From the NCBI GenBank assembly GCA_963808775.1, contig CAWEGR010000005.1, positions 868,001 to 932,000 of the forward strand: 64,000 nt of DNA, in the 5' to 3' direction. Source of the DNA: JACVRW01 sp963808775. Its GTDB lineage: Bacteria; Actinomycetota; Thermoleophilia; Solirubrobacterales; Thermoleophilaceae. This document shows, in pieces, positions 27,364 through 36,525 of this stretch. Positions within the stretch are counted from its first letter, which is position 1; each line of letters starts with the position of its first letter. Below the pieces are notes generated by a model. The model was given only the letters and a program-made list of their open reading frames with translations, was not told where the DNA came from and did not search any database. The position numbers were made by a program, and so were the translations under genes.

Positions 27364-29071
27364 CCGGCCGGCCCGCGGACCGCGATCGCGCGGCTCCTGC
27401 CCTCCGCGAACGGCCAGCCGGGCGCCCTCAGCGCGCGAAGGCGCACGCGCCAGCGCCCCTCGGGCAGGCGCACCCGCAGCGTGAGGCCGCGCTCGCCGCG
27501 GCGGACGAGCGCGCGCCCGAGCAGCGCGGGGCCGCGCGGGGTGAGCGCCTCGGCAAGCACCGGCACTCCGGCGGCGGGACGGCGGCCGCCGTGGAGCATG
27601 CCGCGGAGGATCGTGAGCCCGCCCGCGCGGCGTGCCGAGACCGTCAGGCCTGCCCGCACGCGCCGCGTGAGGGTGCGCGAGCGCAGCGGGGCGAGCGCAC
27701 CCGCCGGAAGCCATTCCGCGCGCAGCCGCTCGCTCGGGCCTCGCCCGAGCCTCAGGGCGAAGCGGCCACGAGCGTCGCTGAGCGCGCCGGCTCGCGCCGG
27801 CGCCACGGCGGCGCCGCGCCGGATGCCGCGGAGCACCACGCGCGCGCCCGCCACCGGAGAGCCGTCCGCGAGCAGCACGCGGCCCCGCAGCGCGACCGGG
27901 CGGCCGTAGCGCTGCGTCACGGCAGCGCCGCGGCGCTCGACGAGACGGACGAACGCGCCGGAAGCAGGCCCGCGCCCTGAGCGCCCTGGCGCAGGAGCGC
28001 CGGCGCAGCGGGGCGAGGAAGGAGAGCCGGACGGTGCCGCGCGGGACCGTGCCGCTCACGCTCGGGCCGACCGGACCGGGCGCGGGCGCCACGGGCGCCG
28101 GAACGTTGTCCACGGCGAACGGCGCGATCGGGCCCGCCGCCAGCCGGCGGTTGCCCGCGGCGTCCTCCACCCAGAGCCGCAGGACATGCTCGCCCTCGGG
28201 CAGCGTCCGCGTGTCGAGCGTGACGCCGCCCGAGACCTCGTGCGCGCATGGAACCGGCGCAACGTAGTCGAGCGCGGGACCGGCGAGGAGCTCGCGGCAC
28301 TGGCCCGCGTTCGGGTCGAGGGCGAACGGACGCCCGCTCGCGGCCGTCGAGCTCCGCGACGAGGCGGCGCACGCCCGAGCCCAGATCGCGCGCGGCGACG
28401 GACACGCCCTCGATGCCCCGATGCACGCCGGGCGCGGTGAGCGTGCCGCGCGGCTCGGAATCCAGGGCCGGGGGCGTCAGGTCCTCGAGCGTCACCTGCG
28501 TCCTGAACACCCGGACGGTCGCCACGGCGGGGTCGCCCGCGGCCGCCTCGGGGCAGGCGCCGCCGCCGCCCGAGCACGCGGCCAGGAGCGTGTACGCGGC
28601 GGTGGGCGACATGACGCCGGTGTCGAAGGCGTTTCCGGGAGCGGCGGGGGCGTCGAGCGATCCGCGCACCGCGCCGGACTGGATGCCGAAGCGCCCCTGC
28701 CCGTCGTCGGCGCGGCCGCCGGCGACGGGGCTCGCGTACGGCCGCTCGCGGCTCGTTCGCATGGCAACGTCCCCGCGCACGCGCCTGATCGACGTGCCCT
28801 CCGGCGCGCGAAAGCGCCACTGCGAGTGCGCGCCCTGAGGATGCTCGTAGCCCGCGACCTTCATCAGGGCGGCCTCGAGGCGGCCTCCGCGCGCGCAGGT
28901 GTCGTCCGAGAGGAACCACGGCCCGGGCCCGTAGCTGCCGAGCCATCCGAGCGCGGGCAGCGCGGCGCCGGCGGGCGTCCGGCATCCGTGCACCTCGTAC
29001 TGGCCGGCGGAGGCGCGGCCGGCGCAGGCGAGCAGGGCGGGAGCGGCGATCAGGATCAGGATGCGCTTCAT
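27360..29071 (-). CDS. Predicted secreted protein with Ig-like/carboxypeptidase-regulatory-like repeats, frameshifted
   Basis: Signal peptide at the N-terminus (MKRILILIAAPALLACAGRA, ATG 29071). The first frame runs to about 28325 and has Cys-containing extracellular sequence (YEVHGCRTPAG, LSDDTCARGG) and repeated beta-rich segments. After one extra base it continues in a second frame (LDTRTLPEGEHVLRLWVEDA, AVDNVPAPVAPAPGP), typical of Ig-like/bacterial surface linkers. After another insertion near 27990 it continues as FVRLVERRGAAVTQRYGRPV, then VALRGRVLLADGSPVAGARVV, a carboxypeptidase-regulatory-like beta sandwich. The reassembled protein is about 570 residues. Function unknown; homologues seem likely in related actinobacteria, but I cannot name a family. 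Confidence 0.65.
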
Positions 29072-29106
29072 GCCCGCCTAAGCCGCGGGCGCGCCCGATT
29101 CGCCCC

Positions 29107-30090
29107 CTATCCGCGCGCCGCGAGCTGGCCGCAGGCGGCGTCGATGTCGCGCCCGCGCGTCAGCCGCACGGTCGCGCGCACGCCGCGCTCCTCGAGCGCG
29201 GCGCGGAACGCCGCGATCGCGTCGCGCCCCGAACCCGTGTAGCCGCTGTCGGTCGGGTTGTACGGGATCAGGTTGACCTTGAACGCCCGCCGCGGCTCGA
29301 GCAGGTCCGCCAGCGCCACCGCCTGCTCATAGCGGTCGTTGACGCCGCCGAGCATCAGGTACTCGACGAATACGGGCCGCCGCCGGCGCTCGTGCCAGCG
29401 CAGGCAGGCGTCGAGCACGTCGCGCAGCGGGTGGCGGTCGTTGACCGGCATGAGCTCCGAGCGGAGCGCGTCCTCGGGTGCGTGGAGCGAGAGCGCCAGC
29501 CGGACGGGCGGGCCCTCGGCGGTCATGCGCTCGATCCCGGGGACCCAGCCGACCGTCGAGACGCCGGTGTTGCCGTGCGCGATCCCGATCTCCGGCAGCC
29601 GCTCGCAGGCCGCCAGCACGTTGTCGAGGTTCATCAGCGGCTCGCCCATGCCCATGAACACGCAGTGGTTGACCGCCTCCTTGCGCCTGAAGTGGAGCGC
29701 CTGGTCGAGGATCTCGGATGCCGTCAGATTGCGTCCGAAGCGCATCGAGCCCGTGGCGCAGAACGTGCACGTGAGCGGGCAGCCCGACTGGCTCGAGACG
29801 CAGAGCGAGCGGCGGCCGTCGCGGTAGCGCATCAACACCGCCTCGACGGGACGCCCGTCGTGGGTCTCGAACAGCACCTTCTCCGTGCCGTCGGACGCGA
29901 GCGCCTCGCGCAGCGCCGTGAGCGACGAGAACGGCACGTCCGCGGCCAGCCGCTCGCGCAGCGGCACGGGCAGATTCGTCATCTCCGCGTACGACTCCGC
30001 GCCGCGCGCCGCCCACTCCCACACCTGTCGCGAGCGGAAGCGCGGCTCGCCCGCGGCGGCCAGCTTCTCGTCCAGTTGCACGAGATCCAC
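29107..30090 (-). CDS. rlmN: 23S rRNA (A2503)/tRNA (A37) C2 methyltransferase RlmN
   Basis: Radical SAM enzyme that methylates C2 of A2503 in 23S rRNA. 327 residues from GTG 30090 (VDLVQLDEKLAAAGEPRFR); the frame is open far upstream but only in shadow sequence. The radical SAM motif CTFCATG (CxxxCxxC over the sequence CPLTCTFCATG), NCVFMGMGEPLMNLDNV, GVSTVGWVPGIERM and LALSLHAPED are present. The second catalytic Cys is in the C-terminal GRDIDAACGQL. Divergent from the PAS-GGDEF gene with a 57-base spacer containing a GGCGG/CCGCC hairpin. Confidence 0.96.
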   Translation of the reverse strand: MDLVQLDEKLAAAGEPRFRSRQVWEWAARGAESYAEMTNLPVPLRERLAADVPFSSLTALREALASDGTEKVLFETHDGRPVEAVLMRYRDGRRSLCVSSQSGCPLTCTFCATGSMRFGRNLTASEILDQALHFRRKEAVNHCVFMGMGEPLMNLDNVLAACERLPEIGIAHGNTGVSTVGWVPGIERMTAEGPPVRLALSLHAPEDALRSELMPVNDRHPLRDVLDACLRWHERRRRPVFVEYLMLGGVNDRYEQAVALADLLEPRRAFKVNLIPYNPTDSGYTGSGRDAIAAFRAALEERGVRATVRLTRGRDIDAACGQLAARG

Positions 30091-30147
30091 GCGCCAAGTT
30101 TGCCTCAAGGCGGAACCTGGACCGCCCGAAAGGGCTCTTAGAGGTGA

Positions 30148-31371
30148 ATGACCGGACCTCCCGACGACCTGTATCGGTTCCTGATCGACCACGTCAGCCA
30201 CGTGGTCTTCCAGGCCGATGCCGAGGGCCGCTGGACCTTCCTCAGTCCCGCCTGGACGCAGCTGACGGGCCGTGCGGTCGAGGACTCGCTCGGCGAGAGC
30301 TTCCTCGAGGGTGTCCATCCCGATGACGTGGACGAGTTTCGCGAGAGGGCGCTCGCGGCATCGCAGGAGATCCGGCACGAGGTGCGCTACATGCGTACGG
30401 ACGGCGAGCCGCGCTGGGTGTCGGTCGCGGCGCGGCTGATGCGGGACGAGGGGGGTCAGGTGAGCTGGGCAGCGGGAACACTCACCGACGTGACCGACCG
30501 CCACCGGGCCGAGCAGGAGGCGCGCACGGCCGAGCGCAGGCTGACCGCCGCGTTCGACACCGCCGCGACCGGCATGGCCCTGACCGACCTCGACGGCGTG
30601 TACGTGCGGGTGAACCACGCGCTCGGCGAGATCACCGGCCGGGCGAGCGACGAGCTGCCCGGGACGAGCTTCCTGTCGATCACGCATCCGGACGACCGCG
30701 GCGAGGACGAGCGCGCGCTCGCGGCGCTGCGGGGCGGGTCGCCCACCCAGCACCGCGAGAAGCGCTACCTGCGCCCGGACGGCTCGACCGTCTGGGTCGA
30801 GGTGCACCTCTCCGTCGTCCGCGACGCCGACAACCTGCCGGAGTACGTGCTCGCGCAGGTCAGCGACATCTCGGAGCGGCGGGCGATGGAGGAGCGCCTG
30901 CGCCACCTCGCCGACCACGACGGCCTCACGGGCCTCTACAACCGGCGCCGCTTCGAGGAGGAGCTCGAGCGCCACGTCTCGCACGGACACCGATACGGGA
31001 TGCGCGGCGCGCTGCTCCTGATCGACGTCGATGAGCTGAAGCGGGTGAACGACACCGGTGGCCACAAGCTCGGTGACCGGGTGCTGACCTCGGTGGCCGG
31101 CGTGCTCGGCGGACGGCTGCGCGAGACAGACGTGCTCGCCCGCATCGGCGGCGACGAGTTCGCGGTGCTGCTTCCACACGCCACGCGCGCGGACGCCGCG
31201 GGGGTGGGCCAGGAGCTCGCCGAGGCGGTCAGCGCCGAGGTCTCGACGCCCGACGGGCCGATCACGGTCAGCGTGGGCAGCGCCGCCTTCGGCGAGGAGA
31301 CCGAGAGCGCCGACGAGGTCCTGAGCGCGGCCGACGCCTCGATGTACCGCCACAAGCGCCGCGACGACTGA
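30148..31371 (+). CDS. PAS-PAS-GGDEF diguanylate cyclase
   Basis: 407 residues with no membrane segment. The first PAS/PAC unit is at about residues 5-125 (FLIDHVSHVVFQADAEGRWT, then WAAGTLTDVTDRHRAE), the second at about 130-245 (AFDTAATGMALTDLDGVYVR, then YVLAQVSDISERR). The GGDEF domain, about 250-405, starts with LADHDGLTGLYNRRRFEEEL. The active-site motif is intact: GGDEF at 334-338 in ARIGGDEFAVLLP. No RxxD inhibitory site is obvious five residues upstream (the sequence there is REDTD-like, RETDVLARI). It probably makes cyclic-di-GMP in response to a ligand or redox cue; the signal is unknown. It is the only apparently active cyclase of this type in the window, contrasting with the degenerate one at 4692. 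Confidence 0.92.
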   Translation: MTGPPDDLYRFLIDHVSHVVFQADAEGRWTFLSPAWTQLTGRAVEDSLGESFLEGVHPDDVDEFRERALAASQEIRHEVRYMRTDGEPRWVSVAARLMRDEGGQVSWAAGTLTDVTDRHRAEQEARTAERRLTAAFDTAATGMALTDLDGVYVRVNHALGEITGRASDELPGTSFLSITHPDDRGEDERALAALRGGSPTQHREKRYLRPDGSTVWVEVHLSVVRDADNLPEYVLAQVSDISERRAMEERLRHLADHDGLTGLYNRRRFEEELERHVSHGHRYGMRGALLLIDVDELKRVNDTGGHKLGDRVLTSVAGVLGGRLRETDVLARIGGDEFAVLLPHATRADAAGVGQELAEAVSAEVSTPDGPITVSVGSAAFGEETESADEVLSAADASMYRHKRRDD

Positions 31372-31374
31372 GGG

Positions 31375-31406
31375 AGGCGTTATCCCGGCGTGACGCCGGG
31401 GCGCCT
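31375..31406 (+). terminator. Nested GC-rich hairpin between the PAS-GGDEF and S1C genes
   Basis: CCCGGCG-TGA-CGCCGGG forms a perfect 7-bp stem with a 3-base loop at 31384-31400. It is flanked by AGGCG (31375-31379) and CGCCT (31402-31406), which extend it into a longer interrupted stem. It could be a terminator for the upstream gene or an RNA processing element; no T-tract follows. Confidence 0.45.
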
Positions 31407-31418
31407 ACGGTCGCCACC

Positions 31419-32582
31419 ATGACCCGGCGCTCAAGCCTCTGGCTCGACCGTGAGCCGCCCTCCGAGGAGGAGGGAGGCCCGTTCTCCTCAGCGCGCTGGA
31501 ACCGCCAGGTCGCGGACGAGCGCGAGCGCCGCTCGACCCCGCCCGAACCGCCCCCGAGCGAGCCGCCGGAACCGCCGCGGCGCCCGCGCCTCGGCCGCGC
31601 CGCGCTGGCGCTTGCCTGCATCGCCGCGCTCGCCGCCCTCGCCCTCTCCGTGGTGGCGCTGCGGGACGACCCCGGTGCGGAGGAGGTCGTCGCGGGCGGC
31701 GGGCGACCGCTGTCGGCGACCGAGGCGGGCCGCGTCTACGACGCCGCCGGGCCGGGTGTGGTTTCCGTCCAGACCGACCTCGGCTCGGGCACCGGCTTCG
31801 TCGTGCGCGAGGACGGCACGATCGTCACGAACGCCCACGTGGTGGGAAGCGCCGACTCCGCGCGCGTGCGCTTCGGCGACGACGGCCGCCTCGTCGAGGC
31901 CGTGGTGCTCGGCACGGATCCCTCGTCCGACCTCGCCGTCCTGCGCGTGGACCCGGGCAGCGTCGACCGCCTGCGCGTGCTGCGGCTCGCCGACTCCGAC
32001 TCCGTGAGGGTCGGGGACGCGGTCGTGGCGATCGGGCATCCCTTCGGGCTCGACCGGACCGCCACGGCGGGCATCGTCTCGGGCGTCGGCCGCGAGATCG
32101 AGGCCCCCGACGGCTTCGCGATCGAGGACGCGATCCAGACGGACGCGCCGATCAACCCCGGCAACTCCGGCGGCCCGCTGCTCGACGCGAAGGGACGCGT
32201 GATCGGCGTGAACAGCCAGATCGCCAGCACCGGCGGGGGCGGCAACGTGGGCATCGGGTTCGCGGTCTCGGCCAACACCGTGCGCGAGGTGCTGCCGAGG
32301 CTGAGCCGCGGCGAGAGGATCGAGCGGCCGTTCCTCGGCGTGGCGAGCGCGCCGCACGCCGGCGGCGCCGAGGTGGGCGAGGTCACCCCGGGCGGCCCCG
32401 CGGACGAGGCCGGGCTGCGCGCGGGCGACGTGATCGTCTCGATCGACGGACGCAGCGTGCGCGACCCCGAGGACGTCGCCGACGCGGTCTCTGACCACGA
32501 GCCGGGCGACCGGGTCGAGGTCGTGGTCGAGCGGGACGGGACGCAGCGCGCGATCGAGGTCGAGCTCGGCACCCGGCCATGA
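31419..32582 (+). CDS. Membrane-anchored S1C serine protease with PDZ domain (HtrA/DegP-like)
   Basis: 387 residues: a Pro-rich cytoplasmic N-terminus, one transmembrane helix (about 65-85, ALALACIAALAALALSVVAL), a trypsin-like protease domain and a C-terminal PDZ domain. The catalytic triad is complete: His140 (NAHVV), Asp171 (SSDLAVL) and Ser250 (PINPGNSGGPLL). The PDZ part has FLGVASAPHAGGAEVGEV, AGLRAGDVIVSIDGR and GDRVEVVVERDG. This is the HtrA/PepD architecture of actinobacteria, acting on misfolded envelope proteins. It overlaps the vWA gene by 4 bases, so protease and vWA protein are probably co-expressed. Confidence 0.93.
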   Translation: MTRRSSLWLDREPPSEEEGGPFSSARWNRQVADERERRSTPPEPPPSEPPEPPRRPRLGRAALALACIAALAALALSVVALRDDPGAEEVVAGGGRPLSATEAGRVYDAAGPGVVSVQTDLGSGTGFVVREDGTIVTNAHVVGSADSARVRFGDDGRLVEAVVLGTDPSSDLAVLRVDPGSVDRLRVLRLADSDSVRVGDAVVAIGHPFGLDRTATAGIVSGVGREIEAPDGFAIEDAIQTDAPINPGNSGGPLLDAKGRVIGVNSQIASTGGGGNVGIGFAVSANTVREVLPRLSRGERIERPFLGVASAPHAGGAEVGEVTPGGPADEAGLRAGDVIVSIDGRSVRDPEDVADAVSDHEPGDRVEVVVERDGTQRAIEVELGTRP

Positions 32583-33532
32583 GCTTCGCGGCGCCGGTCT
32601 ACCTCCTGCTGCTGGTGCTCGTGCCGCTCGCCGCGGGCACCTACGTGTGGTTCGACAGGCGCCGCCGCGCGAGCGCCGAGCGCTTCGCCTCCGCGCGGCT
32701 GATGCCGTCGGTCGCGCCGGCCGGGCCGGGCTTCCGCCGCCACCTGCCGCCGCTCCTGTACGCGGTGGCGCTCGCCGCGGTCGCGCTCGCTCTCGCGAAG
32801 CCGGAGACGACGGTGGCGGTCCCGGAGGAGCGCGCCTCGGTCGTGCTCGTGACCGACATCTCCGGCTCGATGCAGGCGACGGACGTCGCGCCGTCGCGCA
32901 TCGTGGCCGCGCGCAGCGCCGCGCGAGAGCTGATCGACTCCGCGCCGGACGAGCTGCGCATCGGCGCGGTCGCCTTCAACCACTCCGTCCAGGCCGTCCT
33001 GCCGCCGAGCCACGAGCGCTCCGCGCTGCGCGAGCTGGTCGCCGGGCTGCGGCCGAGCGGGGGCACGGCGACCGGCAAGGGGCTCGCGTCCGCCGTCTCG
33101 ATGCTCGAGCGGCGCGAGGACGGGCCGCGCACCCCCGGCGCCGTGATCCTGCTCTCGGACGGCGCCTCGACCCACGGACGCGACCCCGAGCCCGTGGCCC
33201 GCGAGGCCGCGCGCGAGCGGATCCCGATCTACACCGTCGCCCTCGGCACCGACTCCGGCACGATCCAGGTGGAGCGCCCGGACGGGAGCACCGTCACCCG
33301 GCCGGTCCCGCCCGACCGGGACACGATGAGCCGGCTCGCGGCGATCACGGGCGCGCGGACGTTCAACCCCGGCGACACGGACGAGCTCGCGACCGTCTAC
33401 GAGCGGCTCGGCTCGCAGGTGGCCATGCGCGACGAGAAGCGCGAGGTGTCAGCGGCCTTCGCCGGCGGCGCGGCGCTCCTGTTGCTGGCGGGCGGGGCGT
33501 TCGCGTTGCGCTGGTTCGGGCGCCTGCCCTGA
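32579..33532 (+). CDS. vWA-domain membrane protein (BatA-like), copy 1
   Basis: 317 residues. It has N-terminal transmembrane helices (about 5-22 and 57-75), then a vWA domain with an intact MIDAS motif DISGSM, a conserved Thr (GGTATGKGLASAV) and the third acidic position (LLSDGAS). A C-terminal helix near 300 (ALLLLAGGAFALRWFG) gives the Aerotolerance/BatA layout. It is paralogous to the gene at 37431, which shares the opening MSFAAP and the ETTVAVPEE-type strand. It follows the S1C protease in one operon. Confidence 0.88.
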   Translation: MSFAAPVYLLLLVLVPLAAGTYVWFDRRRRASAERFASARLMPSVAPAGPGFRRHLPPLLYAVALAAVALALAKPETTVAVPEERASVVLVTDISGSMQATDVAPSRIVAARSAARELIDSAPDELRIGAVAFNHSVQAVLPPSHERSALRELVAGLRPSGGTATGKGLASAVSMLERREDGPRTPGAVILLSDGASTHGRDPEPVAREAARERIPIYTVALGTDSGTIQVERPDGSTVTRPVPPDRDTMSRLAAITGARTFNPGDTDELATVYERLGSQVAMRDEKREVSAAFAGGAALLLLAGGAFALRWFGRLP

Positions 33533-33551
33533 GCCAGCTACCCTGCGCCCG

Positions 33552-33773
33552 GTGAGAGCCGGACCCGCTCTGCTCGCAGGAATCGCGGTGACCGGCGCGG
33601 CGCTGCTCGCGAGCGGCGCGCACGGCATCGGAGCGCTCGACGCGCGGCTCGAGTCGGAGTCCGCCGCGCCGCGGCCTGTCAGGCTCGAGCTTCCGCCGCC
33701 GGAAGCGCGCGGCTGCCCGTGGGAGAAGCATCGGCACGAGCGCCGGGAGCTGCTGCGGCTGCGGGAAGCCTGA
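33552..33773 (+). CDS. Small secreted/lipid-anchored-like protein of unknown function
   Basis: 73 residues from GTG 33552: an N-terminal hydrophobic signal (VRAGPALLAGIAVTGAALLA), then a polar tail with one Cys in EARGCPWEKHRHERRELL. It lies 19 bases after the vWA gene and overlaps the 3' end of the histidine kinase on the other strand by about 95 bases. That overlap and the short length keep confidence low; codon pattern and the export signal favour a real gene. No family recognised. Confidence 0.4.
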   Translation: MRAGPALLAGIAVTGAALLASGAHGIGALDARLESESAAPRPVRLELPPPEARGCPWEKHRHERRELLRLREA

Positions 33774-34809
33774 CGCTCACCCGCAGGCCGCCCTCCGGGA
33801 GCGGCTCGATGGCGAGGGTGCCGCCGTGCGCCTCGCCCACGGCCTTCACGATCGACAGCCCGAGTCCGGCGCCGCGGCCGTCGGCGGCTCGTCCGAGGCG
33901 CTCGAACGGCTCCGCCAGCCGCGCGGCGTCCTCGGCGGACACCGGCGGCCCCGTGTTCGCGACCGACAGCTCGGCCAGGCCCCCGGCGCAGGTGGTCGTG
34001 ACCTCCACCCGCCCGCCCGGGCGGTTGTAGCGCACGGCGTTCTCCACGAGGTTGGCCGCAAGGCGCTCGAGCAGTGCGGGGTCGCCCTCCACCACGGCCG
34101 GTTCGAGCGCCGGGCGCAGGCGCACGCCCTCCGAGCGCGCCTCGCCGTCGTGGAGGTCGAGCGCCGCGCGCGCGGCGGCAGCGAGGTCGGCGCGCCGGCG
34201 GCGCGCGAGCCCGCGCTGGCTGCCGGCGAGGATCAGCAGGCTGGCGAGCAGCGCCTCGGTGCGCCTGCTCGCCTCCACCACGGAGCGCGCCATCTCGCGC
34301 AGCTCGTCGGGATCGCTGGCCGGGTTCGCCAGCGCGACCTCGGCCTCGGTGCGGATCACGGTGAGCGGGCTCCGCAGCTCGTGGCTCGCGTTCGCGACGA
34401 AGCGCCGCTGTGACTCGAAGGACCCCGACAGCCGGTCGAGCATGTCGTTGAGCGTCTCCGCGAGCTCCTGCAGCTCGTCGTCCTGGCCCGAGACCGGAAT
34501 GCGCTCGTCGAGGCGCCGCTCGGAGACGCGCCGCGCCACGCCGGTCATGCGCGCCAGCGGCGCCAGCAGGCGGCCGGCGACGAGCCAGCCGACGGCCACC
34601 GAGACGAGCAGCACGCCGAGGAACGCGAGCAGGTACTGGTAGGCGACCTCTCCGCGCACGTTCGCCGCGAGCGCATCGGGCAGGGTGCGGTCGAGGTGCC
34701 TGGCGATCAGCCACCAGCTGAGCGCCAGCAGCACGCCCGTCGACGCCGCCACGAGGGCGACGTAGAGGAGCGCGAGGCGCGCGCGGACGCTCGGGCGCGG
34801 GAGGCTCAC
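33679..34809 (-). CDS. Two-component sensor histidine kinase
   Basis: 376 residues. There are two transmembrane helices (about 12-35 and 57-79) around a very short extracytoplasmic loop, a HAMP domain (about 80-132), a HisKA dimerisation domain with the phospho-acceptor His143 in NASHELRSPLTVIR, and a HATPase domain with N box (LAANLVENAVRYN), G1-like (VANTGPPV) and G2 (GRGAGLGLSIVKAV). The tiny sensor loop suggests an intramembrane or envelope-stress signal. It overlaps the response regulator gene by 4 bases. The C-terminal about 30 residues are low-complexity and the end may differ. Confidence 0.93.
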   Translation of the reverse strand: MSLPRPSVRARLALLYVALVAASTGVLLALSWWLIARHLDRTLPDALAANVRGEVAYQYLLAFLGVLLVSVAVGWLVAGRLLAPLARMTGVARRVSERRLDERIPVSGQDDELQELAETLNDMLDRLSGSFESQRRFVANASHELRSPLTVIRTEAEVALANPASDPDELREMARSVVEASRRTEALLASLLILAGSQRGLARRRRADLAAAARAALDLHDGEARSEGVRLRPALEPAVVEGDPALLERLAANLVENAVRYNRPGGRVEVTTTCAGGLAELSVANTGPPVSAEDAARLAEPFERLGRAADGRGAGLGLSIVKAVGEAHGGTLAIEPLPEGGLRVSVRLPAAAAAPGARADASPTGSRALPAAEARA

Positions 34810-35459
34810 ACCCGGTAGCCGGCCCCGGTGACGGTTTCGATGACGGGCGGGGCGCCGAGCTTCCGGCGCAGCCGCAGGACCGTCATCCGCACCGAGTTCG
34901 TGAACGGGTCGGCGTTCTCGTCCCAGACGCGCTCGACGAGCTCGTCGTTCGACACCACCGCGCCGTCCGCCTGCATCAGCGCCTCGAGCAGCGCGAGCTC
35001 CTTCGGCGTCAGGTCGACCGGCCGGCCGCGGCGGTGCACGGTGCGGCGCGCGGGGTCGAGCTCGAGGTCGCCGCGGCGCAGCGCCGCCGGCAGCGCGGGG
35101 CGAGAGCGGCGGGCGAGCGCGCGCAGGCGCGCGAGCAGCTCCGCGAACGCGAACGGCTTCGCGAGGTAGTCGTCCGCCCCGAGCGCGAGCCCGTCGACGA
35201 GATCGTCCACGCCGGCGGCGGCGGTCAGCATCAGCACGCGGCAGTCGCTGTCCTCCTCACGCAGCGCCCGGCAGACGTCGTCTCCGTGCAGCTCGGGGAG
35301 GTCGCGGTCGAGCACGAGCACCTCGTAGGGATGCAGGCGCGCCTTGTCGAGGGCAGCCCGCCCGTCGTAGGCGACGTCCACGGCCAGGCCCTCGCGCCGC
35401 AGCCCGCGAGCCACGGCATCAGCCACCCGGCGTTCGTCCTCGGCCACGAGCACGCGCAC
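34806..35459 (-). CDS. OmpR/PhoB-family response regulator
   Basis: 217 residues from GTG 35459 (VRVLVAEDERRVADAVARG), chosen as the normal start of a receiver domain. Receiver: acidic pair ED at 8-9, phospho-acceptor Asp51 (VLVLDRDLPEL), Thr in VLMLTAA and Lys in DYLAKPFAFAEL. The winged-helix effector domain (DLTPKELALLEALM, RMTVLRLRRKLG, IETVTGAGYRV) binds DNA. Co-transcribed with the kinase; divergent from moxR with a 61-base spacer, so it may regulate the MoxR-vWA genes. That last point is inference from position. Confidence 0.94.
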   Translation of the reverse strand: MRVLVAEDERRVADAVARGLRREGLAVDVAYDGRAALDKARLHPYEVLVLDRDLPELHGDDVCRALREEDSDCRVLMLTAAAGVDDLVDGLALGADDYLAKPFAFAELLARLRALARRSRPALPAALRRGDLELDPARRTVHRRGRPVDLTPKELALLEALMQADGAVVSNDELVERVWDENADPFTNSVRMTVLRLRRKLGAPPVIETVTGAGYRV

Positions 35460-35520
35460 CAGGGGCAGGGTAGTGAGCCGAGTTATGCCCACGTGACAGG
35501 GCCCGCCATACGGTGCTCCC

Positions 35521-36525
35521 ATGCCCGATCTGACCGCAGGTGACGACCCACGCGACGCGCTCGAGGGCGCGCTCTACGAGATCAAGCGCGTGATCATCGG
35601 ACAGGACGCGATGCTCGAGCGAGTGCTCGTGGCGCTCCTGACCGGCGGCCACGTGCTGCTCGAGGGCGTTCCCGGCCTGGCCAAGACGCTGACCATCAAG
35701 ACGCTCGCCCAGGCGGTGGGCGGGACCTTCAGGCGCATCCAGTTCACGCCCGACCTCGTGCCGTCGGACCTCGTCGGCACGCGCATCTACCGCCCCGACA
35801 GCGGCACGCTCGACACCGAGCTCGGACCGGTGTTCGCGAACTTCCTGCTCGCGGACGAGATCAACCGCGCGCCCGCGAAGGTGCAGTCCGCGCTGCTCGA
35901 GGTCATGCAGGAGCACGGGGTCACGATCGGCGGCGTCACGCACCCCGTGCCGGAGCCCTTCCTCGTGCTCGCGACGCAGAATCCGATCGAGTCCGAGGGC
36001 ACTTACCCGCTGCCGGAGGCGCAGGTGGACCGCTTCCTGATGAAGATCCTCGTGGACTACCCGAGCCCCGGCGACGAGACCGCCGTCGTCGAGAGCACCC
36101 TGCTCGCCCCGGCCGACGTCCAGGAGCGGCTCGCCTCGGCCGACCTGCTGGCCTTCCGCGAGCTCGCGGCCGACGTGTTCGTGGACCGCGAGGCGATCGA
36201 CTACGCGGTGGCGCTCGCCGACGCCACGCGCCGCCCCGAGCGCTACGGGCTCGACGAGATCGCGCCGCTGCTCGCCTACGGCGCGAGCCCGCGTGGGCCG
36301 ATCGGCATGGTGCAGGCCGCCCGCTCGCTCGCCCTGCTGCGCGGGCGCGGACACGTGCTGACGAGCGACATCCGCGACCTCGCGCCCGAGGTGCTGCGCC
36401 ACCGGCTCGTGCTCTCCTACGAGGGCCTGTCCGAGGGCACGAGCCCGGACGACCTGCTCGAGAAGGTGCTCGAGGCCGTGCCCGAGCCCGACCTGCGCCA
36501 GGACGGCCGGCCGCTGCCCGCGTGA
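35521..36525 (+). CDS. MoxR-family AAA+ ATPase
   Basis: 334 residues. Walker A is LEGVPGLAKT with Lys55; Walker B is LLADEINRAPAKVQSALL; sensor 1 lies in LVLATQNPIESEGTYPLPEAQ; and the C-terminal lid domain is present. MoxR ATPases act as chaperones working with vWA proteins. It is followed with a 4-base overlap by DUF58 and then vWA copy 2, the conserved MoxR-DUF58-vWA operon. Confidence 0.95.
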   Translation: MPDLTAGDDPRDALEGALYEIKRVIIGQDAMLERVLVALLTGGHVLLEGVPGLAKTLTIKTLAQAVGGTFRRIQFTPDLVPSDLVGTRIYRPDSGTLDTELGPVFANFLLADEINRAPAKVQSALLEVMQEHGVTIGGVTHPVPEPFLVLATQNPIESEGTYPLPEAQVDRFLMKILVDYPSPGDETAVVESTLLAPADVQERLASADLLAFRELAADVFVDREAIDYAVALADATRRPERYGLDEIAPLLAYGASPRGPIGMVQAARSLALLRGRGHVLTSDIRDLAPEVLRHRLVLSYEGLSEGTSPDDLLEKVLEAVPEPDLRQDGRPLPA